From: Chelydra serpentina
Taxonomy: Eukaryota; Chordata; Testudines; Chelydridae
Assembly (NCBI GenBank): GCA_037349315.1
Contig: JBAIAC010000059.1
Span: 22,848,501-22,912,500 of the forward strand
Length of the DNA: 64,000 nt
Direction of reading: 5' to 3'
Shown here: positions 9,160 to 20,409 of the stretch, piece by piece
Layout of the letters: each line of letters begins with the position of its first letter
Numbering within the stretch: the first letter of the stretch is position 1
The notes under the pieces: generated by a model
The model's database searches: none
Told to the model about the DNA's origin: nothing
What the model saw: the letters and a program-made list of their open reading frames with translations, nothing else
Made by a program: the position numbers and the translations under genes

Positions 9160-9500
9160 ACATTGTCCGAGCCGCCGCCGCCGCAGCGAGAGAGCGCCCC
9201 GGGGCTCGGTGCCAATGCGGGGTGGGCGCTGCAAGCCGGGGGCTTCTCCACCACCCCGGTGGAAAGTTCACCTTCGCCTGGGCCCGGCGCACCATTGATC
9301 CGGAGCGGCCGGGGCGGGAGGCAGGACCGGCGGCTCTGGCCGGGAGGGGGGATTTTTGGGGGTTTTTTGCCTTTTCCCTCCAAACTTTGTGCGCGCGCCT
9401 CCCGCAGAAGCCCCCCCGCCGCTCCCCGGCTGAAGATTTGCCTCTCCCCCCTCCGCTCTCTGCCGTGCACGGAAAGCCGCCGGGGCGGGTGTGAGCGCCG
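8880..9500 (+). other. Likely non-coding first exon, 3' boundary at the donor CCG|GTAAGT (9501)
   Basis: GCGCCG|GTAAGTGCC at 9491-9509 is a strong donor match directly after GC-rich sequence. I see no convincing coding frame: the plus-strand ORFs at 9011-9298, 9060-9494 and 9091-9504 are GC-rich, low-complexity, and read through the CA repeat. The exon is therefore taken as 5' UTR. The transcription start is not visible, so the left boundary is a guess. If correct, the rest of the window would be the first intron and later introns. Confidence 0.4.
9129..9157. repeat. (CA)n microsatellite inside the CpG island
   Basis: Fourteen to fifteen CA units lie within the candidate 5' UTR. Confidence 0.98.
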
Positions 9501-9560
9501 GTAAGTGCCCCCCCCCCTTGTCTCCTTCGCCTCGCGGGGCTTGGAGGTGGCGGTGCGGGG

Positions 9561-11434
9561 GGGGGGTTCCAAAGTACGGGCAGCGGCAGGAGGATGGGGC
9601 GGCGGTGGGGGGGGGAGGGGTTGTCTCTGCCTGTGCCCCCTCCCTCCCACGCAGCCCCCCGGGAATGCTCAGGGCGGGCAGCAGGCACTGCAGTGGCAGG
9701 GCAGCGTGTCCCAGGGAGCATGTGTGCGCGGTAAGGGCTGGTGGCTGCAACCGGGCACTGCAGAGCACAGCTGGCTTTCCGGAGCGGGAGGCGGCGGCTG
9801 CTCGCTGGAGCTCCGCGTTGATCCCGCACCAGCTGGGATATTGCGCTCCAGAGTGAGCGGGGAAGATCAGCCCACCCCTCTCCGGAGTCGGAAAGCGGGT
9901 GCCTTTGATCAAAGTGTGTGGGGGAAGGGGGTAGGACCGGGGAGATGGTCCGTGGGTGCATGCCTGGATGCATCAGTTTGGGAGGGAGCACTTGTATAGG
10001 AAGGAGGATGAGGGGGTACGTGTGTTCAGGGCTATGCTCGTGAGAGGGGGCAGCCGCGATGGGAGGGGTTACATCTGTTAGGGGAGAAGGGAGACAACAG
10101 TGGGTGTGTCTGGGTTGGGGTGGAAGAGTAGCTTTGGCCTTGGATGTGTCAGGGGCTGCACCTGGGTGGAAGGAGGTAGGCAGACGGTAGTGAGGGGAGA
10201 GGGGGTAGCCACCTGTTGGTGTTTGGGGGAGGCTGCAGTTTTTCTTCCCATGATTCTCTGAGCATTTGCAAATTTGTTCCCCCTCCATCCTTGAAAAGCT
10301 TTCACTCTTCCCCTTGATTTTCAGCCCCTCTTGTTTTGTGAAAGTCAGGCCCCAGCAGCCTGCTCTGGAGGCCACTGGGGTGGTTCTCATACCTCCAGAT
10401 TAAAAAGCCTCTGCGCTAGCGGAGGGAGATGGTGGCATACATTCATGTCTGTGTCTAGGCTGCTTGGCAATGGTATAGATTTCTCCTCCTGTATGGCCCA
10501 GCCCAGCTGCCCTCTCTCAGCTGTGGCACTCCACATCCTTCTGCACCTTTTGCACCAGGGAACCAGTGGCAATAGGATCTCAGGGCAGCTGCTGCTGACT
10601 TCTGCGCCTTCTTCCTCTCTGCTTCTTTTCCCTCCCCAAAATGTGACAGGGCTTCCAAATGGGAAAGGAAGGGAGGGGGGGGGGGAGAATCACCTGCTGG
10701 CCTGCCCTCCCAGTCTTACAATGACTCTGCTTTCTGTAAACACTTCCTGCCAGTCCAGAAAACATGGGGAAATAAATGGGAGGGGCCCTGCATCCTCCAG
10801 GAGAATACCACAGCCTGCTGTCACGTTTCCCTTGACTATTTTTTTTCCCTGCCGCTCTTGTTTTTCATCTTTCCCAGATCCTTTAGTATCTCTATACTGA
10901 TGCCTACAGTGATATCCCTGTCAGCAGCAGCTTTAGGGAGTGGTCTATGATGGTAGCACAGCTAGACTTCTAATAGCTGAGCCTGGGTGGCCACTGTTCT
11001 TTCAGTCATCATGTGCCATTGAATTGATGCAGTAATAATGCCTCTGAGTGCCTTTCATTCCAGAGGGTCCCACAACCCGTTACAAGGCAGGGGCTAAAAC
11101 AGAAATACAGGGGAGTGCGGGTGTGTGTGAAGAGAGGATCCTTCCTCCTTCCAGGGTGTGTCTTGCTTTCTAATTTCAAGCATTATACGATGGCCACACA
11201 CCGGTAGGGGAGGGATGGACACAGCTCCCAGTGCAGTGTTACTTGAGAATAATGCCAGGGAAATTCTTTATCCTTTCTGTAGCTCCAGGGTGAGGCTTGC
11301 TGTCTCTGCAGTTGAGAGGGAAAGCCAAATGGAAGTCCGAGCTGGGATAGTGGCTGATGGTCCGTGTTGTACATCACAGTGGGGTACACACTGGGGTACT
11401 GAGGCTGAAATTTTCAAAGAAGCCTAAGAGAATT
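9561..11434. other. Start of the presumed intron, no gene or clear mobile element
   Basis: GC content falls gradually from the CpG island. ORFs at 9491-9999, 10331-10900 and 11158-11427 have no family motif and are not conserved in style. A G-run is at 10674-10685. Confidence 0.45.
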
Positions 11435-11934
11435 AGGTGCTGAACTCTCTTAGACCTGGCTTACACTCACATTTGTCCTAGTTTAACTACAGGTGTGCTT
11501 TTAAACTGACTTAAACAGGTGCAACACCTGAGTGGATACACTCTTTGTATTGGGCTGAGCTTGTCTTATATCAATGTAGCTTGCATTGGTAAATTGTACA
11601 GGTGTGAGCAAAATTTATATAACTTGTTTTAAACTGATAGAAGCATGTCCACAAGGGGTCTGCCCTGGTGTAACTAAAGAGTTATTAAAGGAGCCTTAGG
11701 CCCCTTTGAAAACCACAGCCTAAATGCACAAAATAAGCAAGAAAATTACAGACCCAAGAGGGGACTGGCTGGCTCCAGGGGTTGGTGCTGAGATACAGAT
11801 CCTTTATATGTCTAAGACCTTGTCTACACAGGGGTTTTAGCCAATGATCTTGCACTGCTTCAACATCCCCACCCTGGCAGAGATGCATTGCATTTGTGTA
11901 AACAATGACTTGCATTGGTGCAGCATATGAGGTC
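11435..11934. repeat. Relics of GTCTACAC-type short DNA transposons
   Basis: Segments such as TAGACCTGGCTTACACTCAC, GTTTAACTACAGGTG, GTTTTAAACTGATAGAAGC and CCTTGTCTACACAGGGG resemble the elements at 52678-52960 and 59750-59885. Edges are worn. Confidence 0.4.
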
Positions 11935-12494
11935 ATAGAGTTTAAGGCCAGAAGGGAACATTAGATCATCTAGTCTGACCTGCATATCACAGGCCACCAG
12001 CACCCACCCACTAAACCTAACAACTGAAACTAGACCAAAGCATTACAGTCCATAGGATACTAGACTATTATGTGCCACAGGCAGAGAATAGGAGGGACTG
12101 AGGTGACCAGTGCCTGAGGCCTCTACAATGGCAGGGAATTGACTAAGAGCGAGAGACCCAGTTAATCCTGGCAAGTGATTTGCACCCTATACTGCAGGGG
12201 AAGTGAAGGGGAAAACCCCCCCAAGGTCATTGCCAATCTGACCTGGGGGGAAATTCCTTCCTGACTGCATATATGGCAATCAGTTATACCCTGAGCATGT
12301 CAGCAAGTACCAGCCAGTTAAGCAGGTGACCAAGGGAATGCTCAGCACCACTCCAGAGCCCTGGCCCATCCAGTCAAATGTCCTATCTATTGATGAGGCT
12401 ATCTCTGATGCCTCAGAGGAAGGAGACCAAACTGCCACCTACTTCCAAGAATACATGGGGTGGGGTGGAGGGACAAGGAGAATCCCTTCCTGAC
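11935..12494 (-). mobile_element. CR1 LINE 3' fragment
   Basis: On the minus strand the sequence ends with the CR1 tail. On the plus strand this shows as TCATAGAGTTTAAGGCCAGAAGGGAACATTAGATCATCTAGTCTGACC followed by AACTGAAACTAGACCAAAGC and CTTCCTGAC blocks typical of one turtle CR1 subfamily. It lies directly against the hAT copy that starts at 12495. No ORF remains. Confidence 0.75.
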
Positions 12495-13910
12495 CAGGGT
12501 GGATTGATTTAACTCAGCAAGTGAAAAGTCTCGATTTAAATTATCAATTTTAATAACTTTTGCATTTGGACTTCATTTATGTTCTAAAGAAAGATTCATT
12601 CTCATTGGTGGATATCACTATTAAAACATCTTGATTTACAACTAAGTAGAGCCTTTACACTAGATTTGGTACATCTTTTTGCTATCTAGGGAGGTACACT
12701 ATAACTACGCTTATTTAAGCAAGTATGTACCTTAATATGTTCAGATTCTTCATTGTACATTTTTAGTAAGTTAGAAAATGGTGAATGATATATTGCTTAT
12801 TTACTAGATCATTAACTTTTTGCTCGTGATTTGTGTAGAGCTGCATTAGGATGGTCAGTGGAATTTAATTGCACACAAAAACAGCATATAAAATGTATTT
12901 CTATTAAAACAACCGTAAATGTTTTGAATACCTAAACTTCTGTTATCAAAACATGTTTCACATTTACAGCTTATTTATTAAACAGAGGGATTGACTGTTG
13001 TCAGTGGACTAAATTGATCATTCCAGGTCAGCCTGGGAAAATTTTCAAATATGCCTAAGTGAAAGTGACTGAAACTTAAATTCCTACTCATCTAAGTCTC
13101 TTGAAAATGAGTTTCCCAAGATACTTAGGCTGTCCTTCAAACTTTTAAAACTAGTAGATCTCATCCCTTCCCTCCTTGGACTTTATTCATAGACTGGAAG
13201 AGAGAGACAAATTTTCCTACTTTTTCAACTCTGAATCAATTTCTCAACTTTGAATGAATTAGTCCAAATGAAGAAAATATTTTTTCTGTGCTGGCAGAGG
13301 ACGCTACTGCTGTCAAAAGCTGGTTTAGCACTTCTGGAATCAGAGTTTCTTGGTGCTTAGGTAATAACTTCCACCAGTTCAGTGGTGTGACTTTCTTTAA
13401 AACGTCAGCAAGCATGACATGTACTGCTTGAATGTTTCACCTCCAGCCCTGACATTTATTATGGTTGGCACGATTGGTTGGTGATGTGATGCCCATGTCT
13501 TTTAGCAGCAGCATCTTCAGGAGTTAGACATCTACCCTGGTACTTTGGGTTGAGAATATTGGCAAGAAAATGAGGTGCAGTACGTGCTCGATCCATTTGC
13601 TGCTTGCTATTTAACTTTGTTGTTGGGTAGTTTTTTCTCCAATACCTCTTGAACTTCTTTCCAGATTTAAAAGCATCAGCAATACAGCAGGAGTCTTTCT
13701 GCAGTTTGTCCAAGGCTATGGAAATATGCTGAAACCTATCTTCTACTTAATCCTGAGCCTGACTGCCTGGACCATAATATCAGGAGGGACCGTCAGGGTT
13801 GCCGAGCACTGCTCCCACCATCACAAACAACCCCATCATACGAAGCCACTCATAAATTTGTCCAGCTCTCTTGAAACTCATTTAGTGGAGTCAGCAGGTC
13901 CAGTCTAGTT
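12495..13910 (-). mobile_element. hAT transposon copy (CAGGGTGGA-type end), partial
   Basis: The end CAGGGTGGATTGATTTAA matches the ends at 24790 and 45411. The internal AT-rich sequence (GATTTACAACTAAGTAGAGC, GGTACATCTTTTTGC, TTGACTGTTGTCAGTGGA) is shared with those copies. The transposase remnant is on the minus strand. The far end is not found, so the copy is truncated near 13910. Confidence 0.7.
13459..13713 (-). pseudogene. hAT transposase fragment
   Basis: The 84-residue ORF contains RARTAPHFLANILNPKYQGR, the conserved hAT segment just before the C-terminal region (usually A-H-x-L-A-x-x-L-N/H-P-x-Y-x-G), followed by an acidic T-P-E-D. Upstream residues (DKLQKDSCCIADAF) fit the preceding helix. 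It covers only a small part of a transposase and is not functional alone. Confidence 0.7.
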
Positions 13911-13989
13911 TGGGTCAATGGTAAATAACCAGGCTGATGGCTTTTCATTGGTCTAGCTATCTTAGGTACTTGTATAGTCCCCATTACTG

Positions 13990-14250
13990 CAGTGCCTCAC
14001 TGTCTTTAATGTATTTATCCTCACAGCCTCTCTGTTAGCTCTGTTTTACAGGTGGGGAACTGAGACACAGGGTGGCTAAGGCCCAAATCCTCAAAGGTAT
14101 TCTGGCTTCTCATTTCCATTGAAATACCGTAGCTCTCTAAATCTGAACCTAAGTGATATGCTCTAGGTCACACACTAAGTCTTTGGTGGATCAGGAACTT
14201 GAAATGCAATCTCTCCCAGGTCCAAGGGCTACTGCCTTTAACCACTGGAC
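13990..14250 (-). repeat. CORE/MIR-like SINE remnant
   Basis: Plus-strand blocks TTTTACAGGTGGGGAACTGAGACACAGG, TATGCTCTAGGTCACACACTAAG and CTTTAACCACTGGACC are the internal and head parts of this SINE class in reverse. An unrelated insertion seems to separate the two halves. Confidence 0.6.
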
Positions 14251-14954
14251 CAGTGGTCCCCAGCCTTTTTGTGGCCAAGAGCACATTCATGTTTTCAGAA
14301 GAGTATGGCAGGCGCCAACAATTTTTCAAGACTTATTTTGTATTTGTACATTAAATAATATGAAAACCATCATATTTAATATTACATAATATATGAATCC
14401 ACAAGATAAAAAAAGGTAATTTTACATGTAAAAGGTATTAATTAAATTATTCGGCAATTATTCTTTCATCTTACCATGTGAATTTGCTCTTTTTTATTTA
14501 CCTTTTTTGGGGGGGGGGGGGCGCAGTTCTGGGCAGCGAAGAGGGAAGCCGCAGCCCCGCGCCTGCCGGGGACAGAGAACACCGGCACCCGCAGCGCCGG
14601 AGTTCTCTGTCCCCGGCAGGCGCGGGGCTGCGGCTTCTCTCCGCGCTGCCCAGGCCTGTCGGGGACAGAGATCACCGGCGCCCGCAACCCGGTCTGCCGG
14701 GGACAGAGAACTCCGGGGCTTCTCTGGCGCTGGTGTTCTCTGTCCCTGGCAGGCGTGGGGCTGCGGCTTCTCTCTGCGCTGCCCCGGCCCGCCGGGGACA
14801 GAGAACACCGGCACCCGCAGCCCCGGAGTTCTCTGTCCCCGACAGGCCGGGGCAGCAGCTTCTCTCCCCTTCTGGGCACTAGTTGGTGGGCGGGTGCCCA
14901 TAGATGCCCCGGCGGGCGCCATGGCACCCGCGGGCACCGCATTGGGGACCACTG
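14251..14954. mobile_element. hAT non-autonomous element with exact 8-bp target duplication
   Basis: The ends CAGTGGTCCCCAG and GGGGACCACTG are inverted copies. CACTGGAC is present at both 14243-14250 and 14955-14962. The centre (about 14520-14880) is a GC-rich array of direct and inverted copies of a GGACAGAGAACACCGG-type unit. ORFs here on both strands are by-products of that array. Confidence 0.92.
14525..14880. repeat. Array of alternating direct and inverted GC-rich units inside the hAT element
   Basis: Units containing CGGGGACAGAGAACACCGGC alternate with their reverse complement (CCGGAGTTCTCTGTCCCCG) at about 14570, 14600, 14665, 14700, 14735, 14795 and 14830. Flanking each is a GGGGCTGCGGCTTCTCT-type block. 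Confidence 0.85.
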
Positions 14955-14962
14955 CACTGGAC

Positions 14963-17215
14963 CGTCCTTCCTCTCTGTTCATCAAAGATCTTCTCCATCC
15001 TGTTCCTAAAAGACAAACTTTTCTATGGCAGAAGCACCACCGCAAGTGCTGCTAATTGGTACCCTTGTTCACAGTTTCATTAGAGGCCAAGGATTGGCTG
15101 GGCCCGGAGAATGAATTGCCTTTTCCTAGAGGAAGTCCCTCCATGTCAGGGCTGGGTCACGTTTGTGTGGCACCTGCCATTGTGGCACGTTTCATCAGAA
15201 GGGAGCGCACTTGGTTTTTAAAAGTGAAAGATGAAGGATGGAAGGAAAAATCTCCCATGTTTATTTTTTTAAAAATAAACAGCTTTTAAATTTGCAATAA
15301 TTACCTCAGTGCAGGGCATCTCTGGAGTGCTAATGATCAGACAGGGCTTAGGAGCTGAAGTGAACTCTTCTAGTTGGCATCCAGTCCCCAGAAATGCCCT
15401 GAGCTTGGTTCTTCAGTGCTTAGCTATGGTAAATTGTTGATATTACACAGTAATAACATGAACAGCATTTGATAGCCTAATATGTTGGCAAATTGCAAAG
15501 TGCTGATTTCCCAGACTGGTGCCGGATCACTTTGAAAGGGCTCTACTCTGCTCTGTGATTGCATATAAAGAGGGAGGTCATCAGCTTATTATATTAGTTC
15601 TCCAAAGGAGGTCTGGAAGAAGCTAATAGTGTGTGCATCAATTTCCACATAATTTCATCTTTCATCTAAAAAACAAATTTCATTTCTACCATTATAGTTG
15701 CACAGATAATCATACAAATATGAACTGGCGCAGTGCTGGCTTCCTAAGTCTGCAGGCAGATAGCTCCAGTGCCTCTTTTGCTGCTTATGCAGACTGAAGA
15801 CATTGCCCAGGGTCATGCCCAATTCTTCTTTGAATACTTAAAAGGACTAGAACCTTGATTGCATGTACCCAAGAAAACTTCCAGCTTGTCTTATGCAGGT
15901 ATATGTTTCAGACCCTGGCGATATTGCATTGTCCTGACCACAGTAAGGTGGGACTGTAGGGTTGGTTCATTCTTTGATGAGGATGGTGGCTATGGGTGTG
16001 GCAAAATAACTTTTATGTTCTTAGTATCACTGTAGTTAGTATCTTGAGATCTCTGGTCATACATGTTATGCATGTTCATTGAGACAGATTGCAGCAGAAG
16101 GCACATGGTTTCTGTAGTGCGTGAGATCCTGCATGCCATTCCCCATGGTGAAATGGATAAATGCCTGATGTCTACGTGGCCCATTCTACTCTGTTGATGT
16201 CTTATGCACTTAACTGTAGAATTCCACACCTTTCCAAATTAAAGCTGAATATGGGGGAATGCCTTACTTGTAGCAACCAGTACAGTCCTGCTACGCTGTT
16301 TGAAGAAACCAGCTTCATCAGTGTGTGGTTCTTGTGTAGGTCTATGGGGGAAGGAAGGACGGCCAGCTAGGACATATCCCTCTGCCATCCTAGAGAGGCC
16401 AGTGGTCAGGGCTTGAAAAGAATTACCAGATACCTACTAACCAGGGTAAAAAATAACTGCAACCTACAGTTTAAAGGAACAAGAGTTGTGTATTACACTA
16501 TATCTAACTGTATCCAATTGTCATGCATCTTTCTACTTAATGTTTTAAAATGTAAACTTACAACCACGGCTCATCAAATACCAACAAAAAAAAATCTGAA
16601 TATATTTGAATTCCACCTGTATTATTCTAATATATTAGTAATCTAATAACTAATATACAGCTGGTCAAATTCCACAGAGTATTATCTGAATACATTATTT
16701 GACAAATACTGATAACATTAATCAAATGATGTATTTGCTGAGTGCTGTTTAACCATCCTGCCTTGCTACATTTCTCTTGGTTGTTTTTTAGACCTCCTTT
16801 CTCTTCCTGTCGTCACTCCACTTGTTTGTATAATAAGCTGTGGTGTATCTTTTTCCTGAGCTGTCTTCGGTGTCTTTTCTTCCTTTCTTCCCCTATTCCT
16901 CCATTCTTCTTAACATCTTCCCATGTATTTTTTTTCTTCTTCTCCTAAAACCTTTCTCTCATACTTCTTTTTTCTAAGTTATTCCATTATTCCCACTTTT
17001 TCCCTATCCTCTCAGAGGAATTGCAAATAATATCAAATGTCTCACGGCCAGATGAACTAAATCTACTAATTGCACATGAATATGAAACTTGGGAATGACC
17101 ACAGGGGCAATGCTACTCCATCTTTCTCTTGGTTTTCTGGCTGTTGCAAGGATGGTGTTTCTGCAGTTCTATGTCTTTCAGCATTCATATTTGGTTGGAG
17201 ATAAATTATATTGGA
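14963..17215. other. No gene recognised
   Basis: AT-richer DNA. Short ORFs (15056-15289, 15990-16229, 16161-16370, 16413-16646, 16742-16948) show no motif. A pyrimidine-rich tract covers 16780-17010. This is one of the longer stretches without an obvious repeat and might contain conserved non-coding elements. Confidence 0.4.
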
Positions 17216-17786
17216 ATTGGAAAAGGTTCAGAAAAGAGCAACAAAACTGATTAGGGGTATGGAACAACTTCCATATGAGGAGAGATTAATAAAACTGGGA
17301 CTTTTCAGCTTGGACAAAGGGGCGACATGATTGAGGTCTATAAAATCATGACCGGTGTGGAGAAAGTAAATAAGGAAGTGTTATTTATTCCTTCTCATAA
17401 TACAAGAATTAGGGGTCACCCAATAAAATTAATAGGCTGCAGGTTTAAAACAAACGGAAGTATTTTTTCACACAATGCACAGTGAAACTGTGGAACTCTT
17501 TGCCAGAGGATGTTGTGAAGGCCAAGACTATAACAGGGTTCAAAACAGAACTAGATAAGTTCATGGAGGTTTGGTCCATCAGTGGCTATTAGCCAGGATG
17601 AGCAGGGATGGTGTCCCTAGCCTTTGTTTGCCAGAAACTGGGAATGGGTGACAGGGGTGGATCTCTTGAGGATTATCTGTTCTGTTCATTCCCTCTGGGG
17701 CACCTGTCATTGGCCACTGTCGGAAGACAGGATACTGGGCTAGATGGGCCTTTGGTCTGATCCAGTATGGCCATTCTTATGTTCAG
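17216..17786 (+). mobile_element. CR1 LINE 3' end
   Basis: The fragment starts in the ORF2 tail (GAAAAGAGCAACAAAACTGATTAGGGG, GAGGAGAGATTAATAAAACTGGGAC) and runs to the subfamily end (GGCCTTTGGTCTGATCCAGTATGGCCATTCTTATGTTC). It contains frameshifts and is 5' truncated, as usual for CR1. Confidence 0.9.
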
Positions 17787-18298
17787 TGAATATCTCCAGT
17801 GCCTGCTTTTGCTGTTGCTCAGAGTTTTCCCTGTCAGCCGCAGAACGAAATTGACCAGATTCTTGTAATTTTCATTGCTGCCCAGAGAGAGCTTGAAAAG
17901 CGATACATCTCATCAGTTTTCACTCTGCTGCAGCTTGTGGGAACTCTGCGCAGCAGTCACCGCATATGACTTGTCTGCAGGCTCAGAAAGGCAGGGCTGT
18001 TATCCATTTGTTTGGAAAGTTTTCTTTTCACAACCATTAGAGATACGTTACTTATCTTAAAAATTAAAATCTTGATTCTGCAAAAGGAGACTGCATTTGT
18101 ACTGGAACAATTCCGTCTTACCTGGGACTAGTGGATTTTTTAAAGACTTACGAGTAGGTCCCCACCTCCTTCATGGGAGAGCAGGGATCCATTTTCCCCA
18201 AGAACTGGTCAACTCACAAATTGCGTTTTAAGTGTCACTTTCATTTGTGTGGTTTCTTCAGTGTGCTCGCTAGTATTTTTTAAAAGCTAGGGTCCTCT
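17787..18298. other. No gene recognised
   Basis: The only ORF of note (17875-18060) has no family motif. Confidence 0.4.
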
Positions 18299-18400
18299 TT
18301 AGGAACATAGGACTTGCCAGACTGGATCAGACCAGTGGTTAATCTGGACCAGAATCTTGTCTCCGATGAGTATCGATTGCTTCAAAGGAAAGTGCAAAAA
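18299..18400 (-). mobile_element. Short CR1 3' end fragment
   Basis: AGGAACATAGGACTTGCCAGACTGGATCAGACC is the reverse of the CR1 end seen at 17730-17786. Confidence 0.75.
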
Positions 18401-19784
18401 ATCCTTTTTTAAGCAGTTATGTCAAGGAAAGAGTCTGCATGACCCCCATTAGTTAGAGGTCGTCTCAAGCCCTGAGATGCAGAATAATAGGCCACTGCAT
18501 AAAAAAGCCTACATAGATAGAAGCATGTGGGCTTCTATTGCTTCCAAAGCTATTTTTATTTTAATTCTTAGTATTGTAATTCTGGATGTTATTGCTACCC
18601 ATATAAATGTCCAATTACAGTTCTTGGCCACCATATATTGTGACATTGAGTTCCACAGGCTAGTTCTGTTTTGTGTAGGGAAAGGTATCTTAAACTTTCT
18701 GCCTTTAAATGTCATTGAATGTCCTTATATTCTTGTATTACTACACAGAATGAATAGTAGCATATAATATACTTTGTCTTGCTCATCTGCTGTCTAAACT
18801 AAATAGTCCCAGTCTCTCTCCATTTGGAAGTTCTTCCTTGCTGTGTAAAGGATTGGAAAGCTTTAATAGGCTTTTCCCCCACTCCTTTCCCCGTTTTGCC
18901 CCCTGTGTGCTGTAGCAGAGTTCAGAAAGATTGCTCTTGGAAGGCATAGAGAATTGGTGCTGTTTGATCTCTTGTGTTGGTAGGACGTTGAGCATCTGTG
19001 TGCTTTCTGACTTACTGTTTTGTGAGCTCGGGTGGGAGCGGGGACAGGTTGTCATGCATGCCTGAGGCGAAGACTTGGGAGGATAAAAGCCCTCTTCCAA
19101 ATGGTGGCCTGAAAATGATGCTCTCCATCTCCGGTTAAGTTTGCCTCCTGCATTACTACTGTGATGCTTCCTATTCTCCCGCGTTGCAGTATACTAGAAA
19201 TGTCCTTTTTGATAGAGGTAATTTAAAACAAACAAAAAGCCTTGTGTTTTCAGTGAGGATTGTGTCTTGCCTTGGATGTGTCGCTCAGCGGGCTGAGAAG
19301 AATGAACGCAGGCTGCTTGGTTTACAGCAAAAGAACAGTGAGAGGAAAATGTTCAGGTGACGTCTTGTGCGCCTCTCAGCTGTTAATCACAATGTTATTA
19401 GCTAGCTGTAAGCAGGAGGCACTGTATGTTGTAGCCTTCTGATTGCAGTACTGGGAGTTGTACAGTGACCTCCTCGCACCCATAAGAAGACGTCTCTGTT
19501 TCACTTGAGGGCGGGGCCTGTATGTGGTATGAAATGTTGGCACAATACTCCAGTGAATAGCCACACTTAAAAAGTCAGATAGCAAATATTATATGCTAAG
19601 ATTTGACCTGAGAGGATATTCCCTGGCAGTTAATCACCCATGATGGGAACAGGATGAAGCTGGCGGTAGTGGTTATAAAAATCAAAAGAAGAAAAACCTG
19701 TTTTATCATCTAGAAAAGTCAGAATATGACTTGTGTGTTGCGCCATGTGCATGTTCAGTTTCTAGTTCAGAAGTGTCTCTAGAA
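18401..19784. other. No gene recognised
   Basis: Short ORFs only (18477-18767, 18783-19100, 19260-19442). None has a recognisable motif. Confidence 0.4.
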
Positions 19785-20401
19785 CGGGTGGGCAAACTAC
19801 GGCCCACGGGTCACGTCTGGCCCGCAGGACCGTCCTGCCTGGCCCCTGAGCTCCCGGCTGGGGAGGCTAGCCCCTTCCTCCTCCCCTGATGTCCCCCCTC
19901 CCCTGCAGCCACGCCGCTGCACGGGCAGTGCTCTGTGGGGCTGCCAGACATGCTGCTCTGAGTGGCGTGGTAAGGGGGCCGGGGCCGGGGGGTTGGATAA
20001 GGGGCAGAGGGTCCCGGGGGGGCGGTCAGGGGACAGGGAACGGGGGAGGAGATTGGATAAGCGTGGGAGTCCCAGGAGGCCTGTCGGGGTGGGGGTGTGG
20101 ATAGGAGTCAGAACAGTCAGGGACAGGGAGCAGAGAGGTTGGATAGGGGGTTGGGTCCTGGGGGGTGATTAGGTTCGGGAGGGGGGTGTGTCTCGGGAGG
20201 GGGCGGTCAGGGGACAAGGAGCGGGGGGGTTGGATGGGTTGGGGATTCTGAGGGGGGCAGTTAGGGGGCGGGAAGTGGGAGGGGGCAGATAGGGGGCAGG
20301 GGCCAGGCTGTTTGGGGAGGCACAGTCTTCCCTACCTGGCCCTCCAAACAGTTTTGCAACCCCGATGTGGCCCTCGGGCCAAAAAGGTTTGCCCACCTCT
20401 G
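19785..20401. mobile_element. hAT non-autonomous element with exact 8-bp target duplication
   Basis: The inverted ends CGGGTGGGCAAACT and AGGTTTGCCCACCTCTG enclose a very G-rich core. CTCTAGAA occurs at 19777-19784 and 20402-20409. The core is a degenerate tandem of GGTTGGATAGGGGG / CGGTCAGGGGACAGGGA-type units. Confidence 0.9.
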
Positions 20402-20409
20402 CTCTAGAA

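Larger units (their letters stand above)
8860..9560 (+). promoter_or_regulatory. CpG island, probable promoter of a host gene
   Basis: The stretch is very GC-rich and dense in CpG (GCCGCCGCCGCCGCAGCG, GCGCGCGCC), unlike the AT-richer flanks. Several GGGCGG boxes are present (for example near 9071 and 9312). Such islands normally mark vertebrate promoters. A splice donor at 9501 in plus orientation suggests transcription to the right. The gene is not identifiable from this. Confidence 0.7.

Noticed and set aside
8771..10390. 539-codon minus-strand ORF across the CpG island
   Set aside because: It is GC-rich, has low-complexity runs (poly-Ala, Cys-Val from the CA repeat, poly-Pro) and no domain. 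Overlapping ORFs in several frames show that it results from composition.
14466..15055. Several ORFs of 130-180 codons on both strands
   Set aside because: They lie in the alternating GC array of a hAT element. All frames of both strands are open for the same compositional reason.
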